Assembly: GCA_013350335.1 (NCBI GenBank)
Contig: CM023539.1
Location: forward strand, 28,885,043-28,949,042
DNA from: Chimonanthus salicifolius
Taxonomy: Eukaryota > Streptophyta > Magnoliopsida > Laurales > Calycanthaceae
DNA length: 64,000 nucleotides
Direction: 5' to 3'
A model generated the notes under the pieces. The model did no database searches and was not told where the DNA came from. It worked only from the letters and a program-made list of their open reading frames with translations. A program made the translations under genes and the position numbers. This document shows positions 56,576-64,000 of this stretch, piece after piece; positions within the stretch are counted from its first letter, which is position 1, and every line of letters starts with the position of its first letter.

Positions 56576-56705
56576 GACATCCATCTCACTACAAGAGTTC
56601 TTCTAAAATTCTAATACATGTAGACATCCATCTCACTTCAAGAGTTCTTCCAAAATTCAAATGCATATAGACATCCATCTCACTTCAAGAGTTCTTCACT
56701 TAGTT
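56576..56705 (+). repeat. 47-bp tandem repeat, three copies
   Basis: GACATCCATCTCACT followed by 'tcaagagttcttccaaaatt' and 'aaatgcatata', beginning at 56576, 56623 and 56670. It lies between the LTR-like tail and the MULE transposase on its 3' side; a place in the MULE terminal region is possible but unproven. Confidence 0.8.
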
Positions 56706-56832
56706 CACCAATCAAGGAAATTTCCATCATCATATAAGTTGTAAGATAAACCTGCCTGTGTAAAGAAGGGAAAATAGATGTTAGTTTTTATCAACTTAGG
56801 TTTTAAGTAGGGAAAATATGAATATTTATAAT

Positions 56833-58891
56833 CTAAGATTCACATACTTGGGATAACTTAGACAAACCCGCTGTTTGTGATTCATGAAAGACATCAAAAT
56901 CTACAGTCACTGATACACTCGCTGATGTATGTTGATTTGGACATGTTCTACTATTTTGACCAACATTTTTTTCATATAGAGCATTTTCTTGCCTTCGATG
57001 CATTCTCCACATGCTCAAATGCAGAAGGATCTGGTCTTATTGAATTTGAGTTCTTTGAATCTGGATTACGTCCTTTAGAATGTTGAACAATCGGATGACT
57101 GACATCTATTCCATCACTGGCAACCAAAGAAAGTATATTTTTAAGCCTTTCTTGATTCGAACTTGACAATTTTCTATATTTCTTCCTGATATCCTCAAAG
57201 TAGATATCTAGTCCATCTTTATGCCGATTCATTTTAATATCCAAGTTGTTCAACAATGTGAAATCGATTCTCCATTAAGAATGGATCTGATCCAAATGTA
57301 ACTTTATATAGTCTTCATTTGGTGTGCACAAGGTAAGCCCATTGATCTTGAAAATTCTTTTGTACAAGTGCATGACAATGAATCATCTCGCATCATAGCA
57401 TATTGTTTATAAAGCTCATTCAGTGCAAAATGTGATATTTTTCCATTCAATTTATCAAGGAAAGGAATATTAAAAGTGTGAGGAGTATTTATTCTTTCAA
57501 TCTCAAGTTGAGCCTTGAACTCTTCAAACTGATTTTCAATAGCATTACATATCTTTCTTCGAACAACATTAAGCTTACTAGTCGATGTAGCTATGTAATT
57601 CTTCAACACTGCATGAACACCTTCTACCCATGCATTGACAAATTATTCTTTGTGTGGGATCCAAGTGTTTTCTAAATATTTTATTGCCTGATCAAAATCT
57701 CGAAAATTTTTTTTGAACATCTCAAACGCACCATAAAATGTTGTTGCAGATGGAGACGCTAGTAATGAGTTCCACACAGAAATAAATGCATTCCATACTG
57801 TGTTCATTCGAAAGAGATGTTTAGTACGAGGAAGAATATTCTTGTTGATGTGCCAGATACATAAAATATGAATCGCATTAGGGAAGACCGTCTTAATCGC
57901 ATTGTTTAATGCCAAATCCCTATCAGTCACAATAACTGGATGGTAAGGATCAACTCCTAAAATTTTTCTGAACATTTGTAACACCCATACAAAATCTTCT
58001 AAGTTCTCATTTCTTATAAAAGCAAAGCATGAGAAGAAATTAATATTAAAACTTGTCACACCAACGATGTTGAGAAATGACATATGATATCTGTTGGTTT
58101 TATATGTGCAATCCATCAGAAAAATATTATTATATCTCTTAGTAAGTGTAACTAACAATGGTTGTATAAAGAAAAAATGCGACAAATGACCTTCATGGTC
58201 ATGCGCAAGCCACTAATGGAATCCCTCTTTTTGTAGATCTTTTACCAAAGCTTCAATTGAAATACGATCATTTAGTTGCTCTTTCAGAATCGCATGCAAA
58301 AAATTGTACAAATCGGTTGATGTTACTCAAATGTTCGGATTTTCTTTTCTAAGTGTCGACAAAATTTGACAGGGTTGTATATTGTTACTCTTCATTTCTC
58401 TTCATTTCTTTTTCTCCCAATCTGTAAAACACCATGTACTTGGATGACCCAATAACACATTCGATAGTTCATGATTGTGCTCCAAGTTTTTTTATGGTCA
58501 ACTTCCATGACCCATTCTCCATTTGTTTCCCTTTCACTTCAAACGGACAATTCACACTGCAAGAGGATGCTTTCTTTTTCCACTTTTCATCTTTCAACTC
58601 AAGCGTGTTGCGATATGTACCTCTATATCGCAACTAAGAAATACTATTTTGTCCTTATTGTTTGACCTCTTGATGGTTGCTGCAAATCCTTGTGCAATAC
58701 CAACTTTCTAAACATACATTATCAAATCCTATCGACTTGAAAAATCACTCTCAACAAATTCATTTTCATTCACATGTATATCATCATTTACATGTATGTC
58801 ATGATTCACATGTATGTCATCATTCACAACTAAATCCATGCCACTTGACAATTCATAAAAAGTCGATGGATCTCCCGCACTAGAATCCATA
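56833..58891 (-). pseudogene. Mutator-like (MULE/FAR1-type) transposase, nearly full length, broken
   Basis: Read on the minus strand from ATG at about 58891 (MDSSAGDPSTFYELSSGMD, then a repeated HVNDDIHVN stretch). N-terminal FAR1-like domain: GTYRNTLELKDEKWKKKASS, CPFEVKGKQMENGSWKLTI (58490-58620). The linker has ILSTLRKENPNI and YNFLHAILKEQL (58270-58380). The MULE DDE domain has first Asp in FLMDCTYKTNRYHMSFLNIVG (58060-58130), second Asp in VIVTDRDLALNNAI (57895-57945), and the CxxH motif LCIWHINKN (57840-57870). The SWIM zinc finger is CTCTKEFSRSMGLPCAH (57325-57375). The tail has SKARKCSI and, in a shifted frame, NSRTCPNQ (about 56930-56960). Stops near 58720, 58460, 58340, 58215 and 57642 and frameshifts near 57300 and 56970 make it dead. 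Terminal inverted repeats were not identified. Confidence 0.9.
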
Positions 58892-59258
58892 GTGGTGATA
58901 TCTTAAAATAGAGGGAGATCCATGATAAAAGATATATTGTTTTATTGACAAACTATATTTTTATGTAGGAGGTGTTAGTATTATCTCTAAACTGAAAAAA
59001 CATATGTGTTTGAAGGAGTTACCTTAGGGTGGAGACACAAGATTGAGAGAGCGGAGCTTTGCATCGGTCGAGAATAAAGAGAAGAGAGTGCTGCGATTCA
59101 AGAGTGGAGAGCCCGGGCAACAACGAGAGAATGGTGATTGAAGAATGGAGGTTGGAGGAAAGAGAGAATGGAGGTTGGAGGAAAGGATGGAGGAAGGCAA
59201 AAGAGGAAGTTTAATGAGAGGGAGAAGAGGTTGGAGGAGCTATCAATATGGTATCATT

Positions 59259-59570
59259 TGCTCCTGTACTGAGAAAATGGTCTCATTCGAAATCGGTGCA
59301 CCGGGATTGTATTGAGTGAACGGGTAAGTGCACCGTTTAACTGCTCTTGTACTGAAGAAATGGTCTCAGTCCAAATTGGTGCACCGGGTGTGTATTGAGT
59401 GTACCGGTAAGTGCACAATTTAATTGCTCCTGTACTGAGAAAATGTCTCAGTCCAAATCAGTGCATCGGGTGTGTATTCAGTGAACTGGTAAGTGCACCG
59501 TTTAACTGATCTTGTACAGAGAAAATAGTCCCAGTCCAAATCGGTGCACCGAGAGACTGAAAAGTGATCC
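59259..59570 (+). repeat. 83-bp tandem repeat, nearly four copies
   Basis: Units start at 59259, 59342, 59425 and 59508 with 'tgctcctgtactgagaaaat', then 'ggtctcagtccaaatcggtg', 'caccgggtgtgtattgagtg' and 'aacgggtaagtgcaccgttt'. The spacing is exact. It lies about 370 bp beyond the 5' end of the MULE transposase, where MULEs often have subterminal repeats. Confidence 0.9.
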
Positions 59571-60050
59571 GGAAAGTGAGCTGAATTCTGATGTTTGATT
59601 TATTTAATTTTTCTGTACGGACAGATGGGGATAAAATGGGAAGTTGACTAAAACCCGTGTCTAAAGACTCATCTCGTGTTAGGATGGCCACCAAGATAAG
59701 TTGCATCCAAATAGTGGGCCCATAAAGGCCTCGAATTTCATATGCATTTGAGTTTTATAAATTTGTTGAAAGAAAAGTGTAAATTTAATTTCAAATCCTC
59801 TATTCATGGAATCATTGAGGGTAAAAAGGTCATTTTATAAAAATATAATTCATTAATTATAAAGATGAAAAAAGTTGTAAAATATAAAAAAATGCTACTA
59901 TAATATGTTTTCAATTTTTCTGGTTTTTTTTTTTTGATATTTTAAATGCACAATTTCAAAGTGCAAATACATAATTACTCAACACGGTGTTCCACGCACC
60001 ATCTTAATCATAATGCATTTGGATTTTAAGAATTTGTTGAAGGCAAAACC
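59571..60050. other. Unassigned AT-rich sequence
   Basis: No ORF of interest. 'catatgcatttgagttttat' with 'aatttgttgaaagaaaa' (59735-59775) is echoed by 'ataatgcatttggattttaa' with 'gaatttgttgaaggcaaaa' (60011-60049), a degenerate direct repeat about 280 bp apart. Confidence 0.4.
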
Positions 60051-60108
60051 AGGGTGAAAAACTCATTCACGCCGATATATCGCCCGATATCGGCTGATAC
60101 ATTTCTCT
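60051..60108 (+). repeat. Fragment related to the TATCGGCCGATA MITE
   Basis: CAGGGTGAAAAACTCATTCA then CGCCGATATATCGCCCGATA and TCGGCTGATAC resembles the left end of the hAT-like MITE at 63388. No right end is found, so it is a fragment at best. Confidence 0.35.
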
Positions 60109-60309
60109 ATTTTTGTCAATTTTTGGTTTTTTAAAAAAATTAAAAAATTACAGAAAACTCAGAAAATTGTGGGCTTCATGAATATGTGATTTTTCATTAA
60201 TTTAATTTTCAAATGTTATTTTCAAGTTAAGAAATCAAGAACTTCAAAAATTTATAATAAATGATGGAAAATTACAAAAAAAAAATATAAAAATTAGGAA
60301 AAAATTGAA

Positions 60310-61480
60310 GAAATATTTTGATAGTTTATTGACCTAGTTTTTGATAATTTAGCATCATTTTTAAAATTTTAAAAGTCACCTATTTTTTAAAAAAATTGAA
60401 TTTGGTTATAATTATTATAATTTTTGAAATTTGAAAAGTCACCAAATTTTATGAAAAATGATTTTAGAAATTTAATCCGTATTAAATGTGTCTAATAAAT
60501 TTTCCATGAATTGGTTGATAATTTATTATCACTTTTAAAGTTTGAAAAATCACAATTTTATTTTTAAAAATCGAATATGGTGATACTATTATCATTTTTT
60601 AAATTTCAAAAGTCACCTAATTTAAAAAAATGATTTTGGAAATTTAATCCGTATTAAATGTAGCTGATCAATTTTGAAATTTGAAAAGTCAATTATATTT
60701 TTAAAAAATCGAATTTGGTGATAATTGTTATCATTTTTGAAATTGAAAAGTCACCAATTTTTTTGAAAAAATGATTTTGGAAATTTAATCCATATAAAAT
60801 TGGCTAATAAATTTTCTATCGAATAGAGATATATTTATTATTATTTTTGAAATTTGAAAAGTCACCTAATTTTTTTAAAAAAAATAGAATTTGGTGATAA
60901 TTATTATCGTTTTTGAAATTTGAAAAATCACCTAATTTTTTAAAAAGAGATTTTGGAAATTTAATCATTATTAAATGTGGCTAATAAATTTTCCATCGAA
61001 TTGGGTAATATTTTATTATCATTTTTGAAATTTGAAAAGTCATCTATTTTTTAAAAGATTTTTTTTTTTTATTAACGTGTGGGAAACTTAGACACAGTCC
61101 TACTAAAGCCCCACAGATGAGCCCACTACTCCTAAGACACACCAAGGTTAGGCCATGGGGGCTCGAACCCACAACATCTCGCTTCCTGAGGCGGGAGACA
61201 ACCAGTTGCGCTACAATTAATAATTATTATCAATTTTTAAATTTGAAAAGTCACCAAATTTTTTAAAAATTAATTTTGAAATTTAATCCATATTAAATGT
61301 GGCTAATAAAATTTACATCGATTTGGGTGATAGTTTATTATCATTTTTGTTATTTGAAATGTCACTTTTTAAAAAAAAAAATCAAATTTGGTGATAATTA
61401 TTATCATTTTTGAAATTTTAAAAGCGACCTAATCTTTTAAAAATGATTTTGGAAATTTAATCTATATTAAATGATTAGCC
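60310..61480 (+). repeat. AT-rich satellite, about 175-bp higher-order unit
   Basis: Repeated 'tttgaaatttgaaaagtcac', 'gaatttggtgataattatta', 'gattttggaaatttaatccg' and 'tattaaatgtggctaataaa' blocks. The 'gaaaagtcac' block recurs about twelve times (for example 60385, 60437, 60608, 60744, 60861, 61249), alternately about 60 and 110 bp apart. A SINE interrupts it at 61059-61220. Confidence 0.85.
61059..61220 (-). mobile_element. tRNA-derived SINE, minus strand
   Basis: On the minus strand: A box TAGCGCAACTGG (61202-61213), B box GGGTTCGAGCCCC (61158-61170), a tRNA-unrelated body ('ttggtgtgtcttaggagtag', 'tgggctcatctgtggggctt'), then a tail of 11-12 A (61059-61070). The head resembles a tRNA from A box through B box. 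Pol III would start transcription at its head; a LINE would supply reverse transcriptase. It sits inside the AT-rich satellite; I could not fix the target duplication. Confidence 0.85.
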
Positions 61481-62866
61481 CGTAAAACCATGAATTGATT
61501 CTCAATCTTTGAGAACTAGTGAGTTTGACATAAAAGCCCCCAAAAGTTAAATGTCCCTAGGATAAGTACAAAATCAGCACTCACAAACATAAAAGTAGAT
61601 CCATCTCGACACAAGTAGAAGCGTAAGACAAAAATTCTAAATGGGTCATTTTAGGGATGGTAGATCCGACACAGGGCACATCCGACGAGTAGCAGAAGCG
61701 GGTCAGAGATCTACACGTACGAGGTGCCTTGGTTTATCTATGCCATGAACTGGTCCGTCTCAAGTGTTTAGCTTATTAAAATAATATTTATTAAAATTTA
61801 GAAGTTTTGTAAACTTTTATTTACTTATAACCAATAATGCCTTTCTAAAGTTTCATTAGAGGCACTAAATATGAAAAAAAACGTTAAAAGATGAACAAAA
61901 TTCATCATATCCCTTCCATTACAAATATTGATGAAGAATTTATTAAATGGGGCCAATAACCAATTATCCCAAACTGCTTTTCCATTGAAAAAGGATAAAA
62001 AAAAATGGCAGGACGAGATTCTTGTTTTATCTCTCAAGAAAAGAAGACTTTTCTTCTTATTAGAACAAAAACCGCCGAGGGTTGAAGCAAGAGAGAAGTT
62101 GAAAAAGGAGGAGAGGATGGAGACACCATATAAAATTTAGGGCCTTCCGAAATGGAGAGTCTAAAGTCGTTGCTTTAGTTGTCTTGGAGAGTCTAAAGTC
62201 GTTGCTTTAATTGCCTTATTCTTCAACCGACTCTGTATAAAAGCCTACAAAACTTAAAGAAACCAATAAGGGCCAAAAAAACATGAAAGGAAATTTTGAA
62301 GTTTTTTTGAAATATTTTATATAATTAACATACTTCTGCATTTCTTCCCATATGACAAGGATTAATTTTATCAAACAAAATCCCACTGAACCTTCGTTAG
62401 TCGATTTTTATTACTTGAAAACCTATGCCAAACTTTGTTAATTGAGTGAATAAATTAATGATATAAAATATTTGACATTCATAATTACCATTTAAAGGTA
62501 TTTATGATGCTTTGGGTTTGGACTGCCACGTATTTCTAAATAAAAATTTCTACTAAACCTTGCCTACATCATCTACACACATATTAGTATATTAGTATTT
62601 ATGATAAGGACTCATTTCTCACTCTATACTCTTATAGCGACAACGTTGCATTACTTCACCATTAAAGTCATGATAAGAAGCAATCGGACCTTCAATTTAG
62701 TTGATATAACATTCTGCAAATCTCAATTATAAAGACACGGTTTGACAAAATTGGATTACTACGGGAACACAATCTCATAAAGTCTTCACAAGGGATATCG
62801 GACGATGAGATTGGACTTTATTCTAATTAAATTATGGAATTTTGTTGGCATCCCTATCTAATATTT
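61481..62866. other. Unassigned sequence
   Basis: Short ORFs (61825-62140) show no known motif and overlap on both strands. A 31-bp direct duplication lies at 62154-62215 (GGAGAGTCTAAAGTCGTTGC then TTTA, twice). The rest is AT-rich with no signal. Confidence 0.45.
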
Positions 62867-62868
62867 TA

Positions 62869-63030
62869 ATATTTTTTTTTGAATCTATGTATAGAAAATC
62901 GCAGAAAATCATGTCCCACAGGTGATATCCACTGTCCTTAGGACACACTAGATAAGGCTATAGGAGTTCTAATATGACACCTCCTATTTTCTGAAGCGTG
63001 AGATTACCAGTTGAGCTCGTCACTATAATC
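62869..63030 (-). mobile_element. Older copy of the same SINE family, minus strand
   Basis: Minus strand: GAGCTCAACTGGTAATCTCA (A box region, near 63000-63020), a decayed B box (ATTAGAACTCC), body 'ctagtgtgtcctaaggacag' and 'tggatatcacctgtgggaca', and an A tail at 62871-62880. The body matches the SINE at 61059-61220 ('ttggtgtgtcttaggagtag', 'tgggctcatctgtgggg'), so two copies of one family lie 1.8 kb apart in the same orientation. Confidence 0.75.
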
Positions 63031-63387
63031 AATGATATAGATGGTCGTACAATTTTGCATAATGAACATTGAACAAAGTTTTAAACGTTTTTTTTATCAA
63101 CTAGGTTTTGTTTGGCCTCAGTACATTCGGTCTTTATATAGAAAAATGCAATTACAAGAAATTTCTTAGAAACGATGAAAGGGTGTTTGAACATCTAATT
63201 TGTATTTTTTGACATTATTGAAAAGCTATTTTAATATAATTTATAACATTTTATTAAAAGAATTTTGGAAACTTTTCAAAAGTAAAAAGTTGACTAAGGC
63301 CCTAATTCATGTGCTAACATTTAAATTGTTATAGGATGAGTTCATTAAGATTTCTCTATGAACCAAATTCATACTCCGCGTTTAAAT

Positions 63388-63661
63388 CAGGGGTATAAAT
63401 CTCAGCCGATATTGTGCATATCGGCCGAGACATCTCGGGTTTTTGACGGCCGAGATATCTCCTCTTATTCGCACAGTATCGGCCGTACTAGCGAGATATT
63501 AGCCGATATGGCCGACATCTCGCCGATATCGGCCGATACACATCTATATGGCCGATATTTGTCAAAAAAAATTAGGAGAGAGAGATCTTGGCCGAGATCC
63601 GAGATACCGAGATATCGAGCGAGACGCCGATATCTTGGTAAAAGCGATTTTTGTACCTCTG
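63388..63661. mobile_element. hAT-like MITE, 274 bp, made of TATCGGCCGATA palindromes
   Basis: Terminal repeats CAGGGGTATAAATC (left) and, in reverse complement, CAGAGGTACAAAAATCG (right) fit hAT ends. Flanks GTTTAAAT (63380-63387) and ATTTAAAC (63662-63669) agree at six of eight places, the duplication length of hAT elements. The interior is built from ATATCGGCCGATA, GGCCGAGATATCTC and similar self-complementary phrases. The 124-codon ORF across it is a by-product of the repeats. No transposase is encoded. Confidence 0.75.
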
Positions 63662-63779
63662 ATTTAAACAAATTTAAGATATGCCTGTCAAGACTTGTCA
63701 ATGATCCAAATTCAAGCCCAAAATTTAAATAGGTCTTAAGTATAAGATAGGTATATCAAGATTTGTCTAGATATTCTCA

Positions 63780-63985
63780 TCACTTTATTTGTTATCCATC
63801 ACTTTATTTGTTCGAGTGGTTGGGTATTCTCATTGTATGTAGAGGTCTAGCGATCAAACCCTTGGGGCACCTAACCTAATCTATGGTGCTTGTGGGTGGT
63901 GCCATGAATCCGGTGTTTTACCTATGATCACTACAAAATGGGATGAGCGGGTTTCCACATATTTTTTTTAAAAAAAACCTTAACT
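63780..63985 (+). repeat. SINE-like tRNA-derived repeat
   Basis: GTTCGAGTGGTTGGGTATTC (A-box-like) and GCGATCAAACCC (B-box-like) are spaced as in a tRNA, followed by a body ('gggtggtgccatgaatccgg') and an A/T-rich end with eight A near 63972. It is different from the SINE at 61059 in its body. Target duplications were not found. Confidence 0.5.
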
Positions 63986-64000
63986 TGAGTCTTAACCTAT

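Noticed and set aside
57304..58185. A functional FAR1/FHY3-like host regulator
   Set aside because: At least five in-frame stops and two frameshifts break it, and the context is all transposons.
61059..61220. A functional tRNA gene on the minus strand
   Set aside because: Only the A-to-B box part resembles a tRNA; there is no closing acceptor stem and a SINE body and A tail follow.
63358..63732. A 124-codon ORF rich in Arg and Ser
   Set aside because: It runs across the palindromic MITE, including its terminal repeats and target duplications, and an overlapping ORF exists on the other strand.

Overview
This window looks like repeat-dense, non-genic nuclear DNA of a flowering plant. I found no intact host gene, no rRNA and no functional tRNA. 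Almost everything recognisable is a decayed transposable element, mostly Ty3/gypsy chromoviruses with very long LTRs, nested in one another. Family names below (T1, T2, R) are working labels for this window. The species cannot be named from the sequence.

Layout. 1-7490: a broken T1 element (Tekay/Del-like pol, gag to chromodomain) with its 3.4-kb 3' LTR. 7491-9975: two further T1-type LTR fragments. 9976-14831: R-family (CRM/Reina-like) pol remains fused to a primer-binding site, then a gag-only derivative with its own LTR. 16226-20336: a minus-strand T1 solo LTR. 20750-29545: a small inverted-ended element with internal tandem repeats, split by a T2 solo LTR (itself holding a complete TRIM element) and by a T1 solo LTR. 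29558-30213: a 650-bp foldback hairpin. 30214-36010: mostly unrecognised sequence with a MITE, SINE-like pieces and a minisatellite. 36011-37286: a T2 LTR fragment. 37287-47992: a circularly permuted R element (integrase, chromodomain, LTR, gag, protease, RT, RNase H, integrase zinc finger), cut by a 4.2-kb T1 solo LTR with a perfect 5-bp target duplication. 47993-51277: a minus-strand T2 3' LTR plus its polypurine tract. 51278-55574: two T1 LTR pieces head to head. 56833-58891: a nearly full-length dead Mutator-like (MULE/FAR1-type) transposase. 59259-64000: tandem repeats, an AT-rich satellite, SINEs and a hAT-type MITE built from TATCGGCCGATA palindromes.

The most unusual signal is in the LTRs. 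T1 LTRs carry more than 40 dispersed copies of a short hairpin, GGGTTCGGCCAT-N5-ATGGCCGAACCC. Other LTRs here carry unrelated palindromes used in the same dispersed or tandem way: GGAGTTTCATC hairpins, TTTCAGTCGACTGAAA, and TTCGGAAGTTCCGAA in T2. T1 LTRs also have a variable tandem repeat at a fixed place whose units form CTTGAYG/CRTCAAG stems. Several LTRs keep a TATA box, a GTAAGT/GTTAGT-type donor 140-200 bp later and a CTAAC...TTCTACCCTAG acceptor, which suggests an intron inside the LTR.

The second unusual structure is in the R family. The same chimeric junction, integrase HHCC zinc finger fused directly to a tRNA-Met primer-binding site and leader, occurs twice about 36 kb apart, so a rearranged element was copied rather than broken once.
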